NCBI GenBank assembly: GCA_013360195.1
Contig: JABWCQ010000014.1
Location: 1 to 64,000 of the forward strand
Length of the DNA stretch: 64,000 nt
Source of the DNA: a bacterium
GTDB taxonomy: Bacteria > Electryoneota > RPQS01
Reading direction: 5' to 3'
This document shows positions 24,972 through 32,798 of this stretch, piece by piece (position 1 is the stretch's first letter; every line of letters starts with the position of its first letter). The position numbers and the translations under genes are program-made. The notes beneath the pieces are model-generated. The model was not told where the DNA came from. It was given only the letters and a program-made list of their open reading frames with translations, and searched no databases.

Positions 24972-26438
24972 ATGGTTATGAAGAGACTTTTTAACACTTT
25001 ATGCGTGCTATTACTGCTGACTACGGTCGCTTCGGCTCAGCCGGACGATTGCACAATAGATGTCGGTGATTATCGCACTCAAACTCAGGGCGGCTGGGGC
25101 ACGAGTTGCAACGGTGGAAATCCCGGCTGCATTCGTGATACTTGGTTTCCCTCCGTATTTCCCGGTGGCTTGACTATCGGCGGCAATTTCACGATTCACT
25201 TCGCGACCTCAGCGGCTGTGGAGGTTTTCCTGCCCGCCGGCGGCACCCCGGATGTGCTGACACAAAATCATGTCAATCCACTTTCCACGGAAGCCGGTGT
25301 CTTTGCTGGTCAGGTAACTGCACTGTCTATCAGTGTGGCCTTCGGCAATGCCGGAGTCCCCGGCTTTGGCGACTTTGATTGGTTGGAAATCGGCGCCGGT
25401 CCCTTCATGGGCTACACGGTGGCCGAAGTTCTGGCATTGGCCAACGCCGTCTTGGGCGGTGACTACAGCGGCTTGCCGGTTGGAACCGACATTGGCGATC
25501 TGAACGAAGCCGTGGACAACATCAATCAGAACTTTGTGGACGGAACGGTCAACGAAGGAGTTCTGGTTGTTCCGCCGGATTGCGAAGTCACGCAGCCCTG
25601 CCCGCCGATGCCGCCCATCTGGGTGGAAGTCGGCAGCACGTTCTGCCTCGAGTATTGCGGCACCCCCGTTGAAGTCTATTGGTGCTGCCCCTTTGACGGC
25701 CAGCCCGTCTTCATCGCTGGTAATTGCCCGAACGGTGCACCGATTCCCGCAGGCTTGACGTGGGTTGCCTCCTACGATTCATCCGGTATCGAATGTCAAC
25801 TTCCGGGCGGCTACTGGCATGCCGTGTTTGAAGCCGCGGAAGACGGCTGCTTCTGCATCTTCTTCGAGCGTCAGTTGGCGGTCGAAATGCTCGACTACAC
25901 CGTCTCACAGAGCAATGGTGAGATTCACCTCGATTGGGCAACCGCCTCCGAAAACGGCAACGATTTCTTTGAAGTTTATCGCAACGGACAGAAGGTTGCG
26001 CAGATTGACGGCGCCGGATTCTCCGACGGCCGCACCAACTATGAATGGGTGGACCGCAATGTTACTCCGCGTCAGGTGTACAGCTATGAACTCATGACGC
26101 AGGACATCAACGGTATTCGCCGCAGCCATGGTGTGCGCACGATTGAGGCCGGTCTGTTCAACAGCGCCGTCATCACCGAGTTCGCGCTGAACCAGAACTA
26201 CCCGAACCCCTTCAACCCGACGACGGCCATCAGCTTTGATGTTCCGGAAGCGTCCGACGTCACGCTGACCGTTGTGAACGCGCTCGGTATTGAAGTGGCC
26301 AAGCTGGTCAACGGCCGTGTCGAAGCCGGTTCACACACCGTGCAGTTTGACGCATCCGGTTTGCCGACGGGTATCTACTTCTACGTCATGAAGGCCGGTG
26401 CCTTCAGCTCGACGCAGAAGATGCTTCTGCTGAAGTAA
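24972..26438 (+). CDS. Secreted protein with T9SS C-terminal sorting domain
   Basis: The 488-residue protein has a signal peptide (to about residue 23), a Cys-containing N-terminal domain (TQTQGGWGTSCNGGNPGC), a fibronectin-like domain (residues about 300-395) and a textbook T9SS type A sorting domain (NQNYPNPFNPTTAISFDVP through QKMLLLK). The N-terminal domain has a reeler- or collagen-binding-like look, but I do not recognise it. It should be transported across the outer membrane by the type IX system. GGAG lies 5 bases before ATG 24972; a second ATG is at 24978. Confidence 0.88.
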   Translation: MVMKRLFNTLCVLLLLTTVASAQPDDCTIDVGDYRTQTQGGWGTSCNGGNPGCIRDTWFPSVFPGGLTIGGNFTIHFATSAAVEVFLPAGGTPDVLTQNHVNPLSTEAGVFAGQVTALSISVAFGNAGVPGFGDFDWLEIGAGPFMGYTVAEVLALANAVLGGDYSGLPVGTDIGDLNEAVDNINQNFVDGTVNEGVLVVPPDCEVTQPCPPMPPIWVEVGSTFCLEYCGTPVEVYWCCPFDGQPVFIAGNCPNGAPIPAGLTWVASYDSSGIECQLPGGYWHAVFEAAEDGCFCIFFERQLAVEMLDYTVSQSNGEIHLDWATASENGNDFFEVYRNGQKVAQIDGAGFSDGRTNYEWVDRNVTPRQVYSYELMTQDINGIRRSHGVRTIEAGLFNSAVITEFALNQNYPNPFNPTTAISFDVPEASDVTLTVVNALGIEVAKLVNGRVEAGSHTVQFDASGLPTGIYFYVMKAGAFSSTQKMLLLK

Positions 26439-26459
26439 ATTAGGTCGCTGCGATTCCGG

Positions 26460-26492
26460 CAGGGCACCACGAAAGTGGTGCCCTGTTTTTTG
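26460..26492 (+). terminator. Intrinsic terminator after the T9SS-substrate gene
   Basis: A perfect 11-bp stem (CAGGGCACCAC with GTGGTGCCCTG) closes a GAAA tetraloop and is followed by TTTTTTG. Confidence 0.85.
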
Positions 26493-26560
26493 TTGCAACA
26501 CTTCCGGGCTTCCGCTCCTCCAATCCTGTGTTCCCCCACCTGCATAGAATTGGAGTTCAC

Positions 26561-27871
26561 ATGCTGTATTTGCTTCCGTTGCTGCTCACCGCCACCGTGC
26601 TCATGGCCGCAGACGCGCTGCCGCGCCGCGCCATGCTGGGTGCTCAGATTGCCCCGCCCACACCCGCTCAGTTGACCGCCGAAGACAAGACCTACGAGTC
26701 GGGCGTTGCGCTGCCGCAGGTCTTTCCCAACACCAGCGCCGCCGAGGCCGGACTGCAATCCGGTGATGTGCTGCTGACCGCCAATCACATTCCTTTGCGC
26801 GGCCCCCAGGATATCGGCCCCTTATTGAAATCGCAGGGCGTGGGCGCCGACGTGGTGTTTGACGTGCTCCGTGAAGGCAAAGTCTCGGCAGTCACGGTGC
26901 GCTTCAAGGAAGCTCCGCGCGAAACCTCCGCTGAGTTCGAAATCATCTACGAATCCGCAAACATTGACGGCTTCCTGCGCCGCCTGATTCTCACTAAACC
27001 CAAAGGCGACGGTCCCTTTCCGGTCGTGGTCCTGATGGGCGGTTTGGGCTGTTACAGTGTGGACGTTGCTCCGCCGCAGCCGTTTGCCTACCGTGATATT
27101 CTCTACGATTTCACGCGCAATGGCTTCGCCACCGTGCGCATCGAGAAAACCGGCATGGGTGACAGTCAGGGCGAGCCATGCAGCCAGCAGAGTTTCTTTG
27201 ACGAAACTCACGGCTTGACCGAAGGCATCAAGTCGCTCGACCGCTTCAAGTGGATGGACAAGTCGCGCATGATATACTTCGGACACTCGATGGGCGGATT
27301 GACGTCGCCGGTCGTCTATCAGGATATTCCCTGCGCGGGCATCGTGGCCATCGCGACGTCCGGCATTGACTGGAAGGAATACGAGATGAAAAACACACGC
27401 CGCCAGTTAGTGCTCGCGGGGGTTCCCTACGATTCCATTGAAATCTATCTTGACCGCAAGTACAAGGCGATGCACGAGATTTTTGTCGAGCATAAGACTC
27501 CCGAACAGATTCTCGCCGTGGACCCGACGCTCGCCGAAGACCTCGCCTATCCCGCGCATTACACCTTCATGCAGGAAGTGGCCGATTTGAGTTTAGCCGA
27601 CTACTGGAAGCATGTGGATACGCCCGTGCTGTTCGTGTGCGGCACGGCGGATTTTGTCGTGGCCGAAGAAGAGCACATCTACGCGCGCGACATTGTGAAC
27701 TCCTATCATCCCGGCCGTGCGGAATATGTCGCCATTCAGGGCATGGACCACGGGTTCAACAACGCGGGCACACAGATGAAGGCCTTCGAAGGCGGTTTTG
27801 GTCCGCCCGCCGTGCATCCTGATTTCTTCCCCACGGTGCTCGCCTTCTGTCAAAAGGCAATCCGCAAGTAG
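26561..27871 (+). CDS. Secreted PDZ-domain alpha/beta hydrolase
   Basis: The 436-residue protein has a signal peptide (MLYLLPLLLTATVLMAADA), a PDZ domain (about residues 45-115, with AAEAGLQSGDVLLTANH) and an alpha/beta-hydrolase domain with the nucleophile elbow GHSMGG (Ser243). The acid is probably the Asp in VCGTADFVV and the His that in GMDHGF. PDZ plus esterase/dienelactone-hydrolase architecture predicts an exported esterase or peptidase-like enzyme of unknown substrate. ATG 26561 has GGAG 5 bases upstream; an in-frame start at 26528 lacks signal character. Confidence 0.82.
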   Translation: MLYLLPLLLTATVLMAADALPRRAMLGAQIAPPTPAQLTAEDKTYESGVALPQVFPNTSAAEAGLQSGDVLLTANHIPLRGPQDIGPLLKSQGVGADVVFDVLREGKVSAVTVRFKEAPRETSAEFEIIYESANIDGFLRRLILTKPKGDGPFPVVVLMGGLGCYSVDVAPPQPFAYRDILYDFTRNGFATVRIEKTGMGDSQGEPCSQQSFFDETHGLTEGIKSLDRFKWMDKSRMIYFGHSMGGLTSPVVYQDIPCAGIVAIATSGIDWKEYEMKNTRRQLVLAGVPYDSIEIYLDRKYKAMHEIFVEHKTPEQILAVDPTLAEDLAYPAHYTFMQEVADLSLADYWKHVDTPVLFVCGTADFVVAEEEHIYARDIVNSYHPGRAEYVAIQGMDHGFNNAGTQMKAFEGGFGPPAVHPDFFPTVLAFCQKAIRK

Positions 27872-27892
27872 AACTCGAACTATTCTTCAATC

Positions 27893-27923
27893 AGAGCAGC
27901 CCAAGCGGCTGCTCTTTTTTTTT
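27893..27923 (+). terminator. Intrinsic terminator after the PDZ-hydrolase gene
   Basis: A 9-bp stem (AGAGCAGCC with GGCTGCTCT, loop CAAGC) is followed by an uninterrupted run of Ts. Confidence 0.85.
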
Positions 27924-28002
27924 GGCGCATTTCACGGGTTTGGTTCAATCGTTCGGTTGAGATGAACCGAATCTTGCGTTGATTGCGCGCAATGAGCACA
28001 TA

Positions 28003-28032
28003 TTGAAAATATGTTATTCCATGTCTTATTAT
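28003..28032 (+). promoter_or_regulatory. Candidate promoter of the lipoprotein gene at 28105
   Basis: TTGAAA (28003-28008) and TATTAT (28027-28032) are 18 bases apart, about 70 bases upstream of the ATG. Confidence 0.45.
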
Positions 28033-28104
28033 ACTTACCATACCCGGCATGGCAGTTGCGTTGACGAGTCACAACATGTCACGAACTCACGAAGAGAGAT
28101 GCGT

Positions 28105-28713
28105 ATGCTGAAGACGACAATGACGGGTTCCCGCAAGTATGTTTCGTTTGTATTGATTCTCATTGCCACATTCGCAATTTCCTGCTCGGAAATGAATCCG
28201 GTCAGCTCAACCGCGAGCGAGCCGTCGGAAGTGGCGCTGGGAGCACAGCACATTCCCTTTGATCTTGTCAATCTGCAATTGCCCGAAGGGTACAGGGTGC
28301 TGCGCTCGTCAAGTTCATTGGACGAATGCGATTCGGTTTCGGTGTCACAGCTCTGCCGCAGATTGCTGCCGCTCAATCTCCTGAGCATCCTCAATCTCAC
28401 GTCCCTGCACGTGCAGGGCAGCGACTTGCCGCACAACCAGACCATTACAATGGTGATGCCGAACACCTGCGAAGCGGTGGTGGATTTGTATCCGCATCCC
28501 TTCCAGTTCAACGGCACGGTGGAGCTGCGCTGGCTGCTTCCGCAGGTTCGCTACGGGCAGTTGCTGAACCCTGATGATATCGCCGCCTTCTATGTGCATG
28601 ACGACGGCACCTGCGAGCTTGCCGACCAGTCATGGGGGCCGCTCAATCTCTATTTGACGGTGCGCACGAATCACTTTTCGCGCTACATTATCGCCAGCCG
28701 CAACAACAACTGA
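28105..28713 (+). CDS. Lipoprotein, function unknown
   Basis: The 202-residue product has a signal peptide with a lipobox (TFAISC). The mature part has a beta-rich C-terminus (FQFNGTVELRWLLPQ, then FYVHDDGTC) that resembles ZU5-like or choice-of-anchor beta domains, but no motif is firm. ATG 28105 is preferred because GAGAG lies about 6 bases upstream; ATG 28099 is also possible. A strong terminator follows. The gene stands alone between two terminators. Confidence 0.72.
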   Translation: MLKTTMTGSRKYVSFVLILIATFAISCSEMNPVSSTASEPSEVALGAQHIPFDLVNLQLPEGYRVLRSSSSLDECDSVSVSQLCRRLLPLNLLSILNLTSLHVQGSDLPHNQTITMVMPNTCEAVVDLYPHPFQFNGTVELRWLLPQVRYGQLLNPDDIAAFYVHDDGTCELADQSWGPLNLYLTVRTNHFSRYIIASRNNN

Positions 28714-28735
28714 CCTTCCCCCTCACGTTCAGCTC

Positions 28736-28762
28736 AGCCCGGCCATCGTGCCGGGCTTTTTG
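28736..28762 (+). terminator. Intrinsic terminator after the 28105 lipoprotein gene
   Basis: An 8-bp G+C-rich stem (AGCCCGGC with GCCGGGCT) closes a 6-base loop and is followed by TTTTTG. Confidence 0.8.
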
Positions 28763-28798
28763 CTTTCCCCTCGCTTTAGCGGGGGGGCAAGGGGGGGG

Positions 28799-30115
28799 TC
28801 ATTCCGCCGAGTACGCCTTCTGATACCCCATTTCCCGCGCGCCGTCGTCTTTCGAGATGTAACCGCGCTTGACTTTTTTGTCAATCGTCTCAAATTCGAT
28901 ACTGCGGGCCTGCATGCGCGACAACTGAAACGGGTCTTGGTTTGGTTCAAAGACATGTTCGGATTTGCACAGATTGCCCTGCATCGAGAGTTCCGTGTTG
29001 CGCAGGAAATTTCCCAACGACTTGCCGAGATTCTGCACCGAATCCACGATTTGCATCAGCAGATTGAATTGCGCTTCGACCCAATTTTTCGTCGTGCCGT
29101 GCGACCGTCCCACCACCCACGGATAGAGCCTGAGTCCCGTAATCACGTCTTCAATCACCTGCTCGCGGTTTAATCGCCACGTGAAATTGCGGTTGGTGTC
29201 GCCGCCAATGAGCACGACGTCGACGTCGTCCCACGTGAACACGTTGTCGTCCGCGTCGAGTTTGCGGAATTGTTGCACGGTGTCGTCGAAATAGCGGTTG
29301 ACGCGCGCCTGATATTCGCGGTCGGACTCGTGCGCGAACGGCGCGGGCGGCTTGACCTTGATTTGCAAGCGCGGCGTTCCGGCCATGCGCGCGCTGCGCG
29401 CCATATCCGAGAGCATCGCTTCCTGAATTTGCGCCACGAACGGAATTGAAGCGAGCGGCTCAATCCCGCGCGGATTGTGAATATCACTGCCGAGCGACGC
29501 ATAAAAAAATCGCTCCGGATTCAGATACAATTTTTGAGAACTACCGGCGGCCTCCGGCCGTCTGGTTTCTGTTTCAATGAACGCCTTCCATCGGCCGTCG
29601 CGCTCCCATTGAATCAAGTCCGCGTCCATCGTGTGGAAGTAGTCAATTCCTTTGCCGTCGGGCAGCGGAATGATTTCGCCGCAAAATCGTCCGGTGGTGA
29701 AGAGTTCGAGAAAGAACTGCTCCGTCAGATGCGCGATACCACCGCGCCGCACGAGCGGATTTTCGAGCATCCGTTTGTCGAGCGCCGACAATATCGCATC
29801 GGCCTTACGTTTTTCGTCTTCGCTTCCGGTCAGCGTATAGCTTTGCGGCGTCGCGCACAGATGCACCCACGCCCACACGGCGGAGGAGATAATGGGCACG
29901 TGATCGCGCAGGTAGCGGTAGAACTCGGCGCGATTCGTTCCGGTCCAGACGAATTCGTTGCCATCGAGCGTGGCTGAGAACAGATTGCCCGTCACATTAC
30001 GGGGCGGGGAGATAGCCTCTCCGGGTACGGGAACAGGCTTGTAATTGGTAGCGCGCTGTGTTGAAACCCGCGCTGGAAGTTCTTGGAGGGTGTTTTTCTT
30101 GAGAAAAGAGAACAT
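28799..30115 (-). CDS. Phage portal-like protein
   Basis: The 438-residue product looks like a portal: the N-terminal SSAVWAWVHLCATPQSY, then ELFTTGRFCGEIIPLP, DYFHTMDADLIQWE and a long helical C-terminal half with Gln/Asn-rich helices (NLLMQIVDSVQNLGKSLGN). Portals form the dodecameric ring through which TerL pumps DNA. It is on the same strand as the terL-capsid operon 8.4 kb away and as the protease-like gene, and the order terL, portal, protease is the usual phage order. No ribosome site and no clear promoter are seen. There is no single diagnostic motif, so the call combines plan and context. Confidence 0.6.
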   Translation of the reverse strand: MFSFLKKNTLQELPARVSTQRATNYKPVPVPGEAISPPRNVTGNLFSATLDGNEFVWTGTNRAEFYRYLRDHVPIISSAVWAWVHLCATPQSYTLTGSEDEKRKADAILSALDKRMLENPLVRRGGIAHLTEQFFLELFTTGRFCGEIIPLPDGKGIDYFHTMDADLIQWERDGRWKAFIETETRRPEAAGSSQKLYLNPERFFYASLGSDIHNPRGIEPLASIPFVAQIQEAMLSDMARSARMAGTPRLQIKVKPPAPFAHESDREYQARVNRYFDDTVQQFRKLDADDNVFTWDDVDVVLIGGDTNRNFTWRLNREQVIEDVITGLRLYPWVVGRSHGTTKNWVEAQFNLLMQIVDSVQNLGKSLGNFLRNTELSMQGNLCKSEHVFEPNQDPFQLSRMQARSIEFETIDKKVKRGYISKDDGAREMGYQKAYSAE

Positions 30116-30148
30116 GGTGGAGAATTTGATGAGTTTGGTTAGGAGTTA

Positions 30149-30177
30149 TTGACTATAGCGATTTTGTGGGGTATCTT
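30149..30177 (+). promoter_or_regulatory. Promoter of the LVIVD-repeat gene
   Basis: TTGACT (30149-30154) and TATCTT (30172-30177) are separated by 17 bases, about 30 bases before ATG 30208. Confidence 0.55.
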
Positions 30178-30207
30178 AGAGAAACTGTACTTTGCAGGAA
30201 TCTGTCC

Positions 30208-32328
30208 ATGCGTAGATTATTCATATTTTTATCATTTATTCCCGCCCTCGTCTGGGGGCAGGATAGTTTGGTGTTTACTCGGCTTGGCTCTGTGTCAGAC
30301 TATTGGGAGGATGCGGTTAGCGTTTCCGTTCAGGATTCCATTGCTTTTGTATGCTCGGAACACACAGGACTACGCATACTGAGTTTCGTGGATCCAGCTC
30401 GGCCAGTCGAAATCGGACAATACATTTCCCCCGGTTATGCTTACAGCGCAGAGATTTCCGGCACATATGCCTATATTGCGTACGGAAACAGTTTCAGAAT
30501 AATCGATATTTCCAACTTGTCCGGGCCTGTTGAAGTCAGCAGAGACAGCGGCGGGTATAGCTATGCCGTGGAAGTTGCCAAAGAAGGAAATTTCGTCTAC
30601 CTGGCGACATGGAATTACGGGCTTCGGATCATTGACGTGTCAGATCCCACAGCACCAGTAGAGGTTGGTATTTTTGAGACAATTGGGTCACAGAATGGCG
30701 TAGCAGCGAGAGGTCAATACGTTTACGTTGTTGATGGAGTTGGGCTTCACATAGCAGATGTTTCAGTTCCGAGTAATCCGGTGGAAGTCGGTTTTTTCGA
30801 CACACCGGGCAATGCTTCTGACGTTGCGTTGTCGGGAAGTTTTGCCTGTATCGCGGACGGCCGCAGTGGGGTTAGGGTTGTTGACATCTCAGATCCGGCA
30901 CAACCAGAGTTTGTTAGCCACATACAGACGCCGGGTGTTGCCCGGTCGCTGTGGATAGCCGGCTCAACTTTGTGTGTTGGCGCACAGACAGGAGGATTGG
31001 TTTTGGTTGATATTTCGAATCCGGAATTCCCGACACAAATCGCACAGTTCAATACATCAAGAGCAGTGACTGATGTGACAGCATTCGGAAGCATTGTGCT
31101 TCTGACAGTTGATCGGGATGGCCTTCGCCTCGTAGATATTACGACTCCAAGCGCACCAAACGAGATTGGCCGTTTCGTTGCTCCAAAGTCTGTTACGAAT
31201 ATCGCGGTGGAAGGGAACTTTATGATCGCTTCCGAGGGACAAGACGGCATTCGCCTTTTTGACATATTGAGTCCCTCTGCACCGACACTACTCGGGACCT
31301 ATGACACGCCGGGAAGCGCTTTCGAAGTCGTGATTCAGGATTCACTTGCTTTCGTTGCAGATGGCGAAATGGGAATCAGAGTTATCAATTTCTCTGAACC
31401 GACCATGTTGGAAGAAGTTGGTCACTTCGATACACCGGGTTACGCCACAGGAGTGCAACTTCAAGGGAATTTTGCCTACGTCGCGGACGGCTACCAAAGC
31501 GGAATACGGATTCTCGATGTCAGCGACCCGACGGCACCGGTTGAAGTTGGAGCTTGCACAACTCCCTTGCAAGCAACTGGGGTAGCTGTCGCGGGAAACT
31601 TCGCATACGTCGCCAACTTCGCCTACGGACTTTCGATTATTGACATATCCGATCCGTATGCGCCCGTTCAGATCGGCTCATACAGCACTGACGGGTACTC
31701 GAATTACATTGACGTTTCTTCACCGTATGTATTTATCACCGATAGCTATTCAGACTTCTGGACAGATGACAACGAAGTTCGCATGTTGGACGTCTCAGAT
31801 CCCACCAACCCAATTCTTACAGGTCAATTTCCCACGCGCACAGAACCAACAGATGTGGTCGTTTCTGGCAATTATGCATATATTCCGGATGGCGGTTTTG
31901 GGCTTTACATCGTAGACATAACGAATCCGAACATACTTCGACGCCGCGGGTATTTCAACACAAACGGAATCGCAACCAGACTTGCCGTGGACCGCCACAC
32001 TGTCTACGTTGCAGACGACTATTATGTTGACATCCTCAACGTTCAGCACATTTCAGGTCTCCCGGATAAACCTCTTGCGCCGAAGAATCTGACAATGATT
32101 TATGAACCAGACATCAACTCGGTCAATCTAAATTGGGAACCTGTTGCATTGACTATTCATGGATTTGAGGCGACGATTGAGCGATATTTGGTACAGAGAT
32201 CGTTTATATGGTCTGATGGAGATTGGGAAGATGTTATAGTTGTTTCCCCACCGAATTCTACTCAATTCACGGACACCTTGATTTCTCTTGGACAACGTTA
32301 TTTTAAAGTCGTCGCCTTAGATGACTAG
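30208..32328 (+). CDS. LVIVD-repeat surface protein, T9SS domain lost by frameshift
   Basis: The 706-residue protein has a signal peptide (MRRLFIFLSFIPALVWG) and about 14 LVIVD-type beta-propeller repeats (for example GLRIIDVSDPTAPVEVG), followed by a fibronectin-like domain. The frame stops at TAG 32326. A complete T9SS sorting domain continues immediately downstream in another frame (32329-32579), so this gene appears to be frameshifted close to its 3' end. LVIVD proteins are surface-exposed and often T9SS substrates. AGGA lies upstream of ATG 30208. Confidence 0.82.
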   Translation: MRRLFIFLSFIPALVWGQDSLVFTRLGSVSDYWEDAVSVSVQDSIAFVCSEHTGLRILSFVDPARPVEIGQYISPGYAYSAEISGTYAYIAYGNSFRIIDISNLSGPVEVSRDSGGYSYAVEVAKEGNFVYLATWNYGLRIIDVSDPTAPVEVGIFETIGSQNGVAARGQYVYVVDGVGLHIADVSVPSNPVEVGFFDTPGNASDVALSGSFACIADGRSGVRVVDISDPAQPEFVSHIQTPGVARSLWIAGSTLCVGAQTGGLVLVDISNPEFPTQIAQFNTSRAVTDVTAFGSIVLLTVDRDGLRLVDITTPSAPNEIGRFVAPKSVTNIAVEGNFMIASEGQDGIRLFDILSPSAPTLLGTYDTPGSAFEVVIQDSLAFVADGEMGIRVINFSEPTMLEEVGHFDTPGYATGVQLQGNFAYVADGYQSGIRILDVSDPTAPVEVGACTTPLQATGVAVAGNFAYVANFAYGLSIIDISDPYAPVQIGSYSTDGYSNYIDVSSPYVFITDSYSDFWTDDNEVRMLDVSDPTNPILTGQFPTRTEPTDVVVSGNYAYIPDGGFGLYIVDITNPNILRRRGYFNTNGIATRLAVDRHTVYVADDYYVDILNVQHISGLPDKPLAPKNLTMIYEPDINSVNLNWEPVALTIHGFEATIERYLVQRSFIWSDGDWEDVIVVSPPNSTQFTDTLISLGQRYFKVVALDD

Positions 32329-32579
32329 TCCATCCCATCTACCCCAACCCGTTCAACAACACGGCGAACATCAGTTTCGATTTACCCCGCGAAGTCACGG
32401 GACGGTTGGTAGTCTATGATGTGTTGGGAAGAGTGACGAGCACGTTGTTTGATGGAACGCTCCCAGCCGGAACTCATCAAATGCAGTTTAACGCGAACGA
32501 TTTGTCGTCCGGAACATATTTTATTCAACTCGAAACTCCGGTCTTCAATGCCGTGCAAAGAGCGGTGTTGCTGAAGTAA
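32329..32579 (+). pseudogene. Frameshifted T9SS C-terminal sorting domain of the LVIVD-repeat gene
   Basis: In the -1 frame relative to the LVIVD gene the sequence reads HPIYPNPFNNTANISFDLP and ends GTYFIQLE...AVQRAVLLK followed by TAA, a full T9SS type A domain. The frame is open from 32325, directly after a TGA at 32322; the upstream gene stops at 32326. One inserted or deleted base near 32322-32328 joins them. This may be a real mutation, a sequencing error or, less likely, programmed frameshifting. Confidence 0.8.
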
Positions 32580-32606
32580 GAGAACATATTCATTCGTTTG
32601 TGTGCG

Positions 32607-32635
32607 AGAGCAGTCTTATGGACTGCTCTTTTTGT
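32607..32635 (+). terminator. Intrinsic terminator after the LVIVD gene and its sorting domain
   Basis: A 9-bp stem (AGAGCAGTC with GACTGCTCT, loop TTATG) is followed by TTTTTG. Its position after the out-of-frame sorting domain supports that domain as the original 3' end. Confidence 0.8.
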
Positions 32636-32740
32636 TTATCGGGCACAATGCAAAACTTGATTTTGTTTAGAGACAATTGCGCGACAAACCGGAAGTATCG
32701 ATACACGCGGTGTTTTATCGAATCATATCGTGCATAAGTA

Positions 32741-32769
32741 TTGAATCTCGAGCGAAAGTGAAGTATATT
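32741..32769 (+). promoter_or_regulatory. Promoter of PLDQG family member 3
   Basis: TTGAAT (32741-32746) and TATATT (32764-32769) are 17 bases apart; AGGAGA precedes the ATG at 32799. Confidence 0.6.
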
Positions 32770-32798
32770 TCTTCACCCTCACTTCATAGGAGAAGGCC

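Noticed and set aside
29170-30115. Plus-strand frames overlapping the portal-like gene
   Set aside because: They have no ribosome sites, and the minus-strand frame is continuous for 438 codons with protein-like composition.
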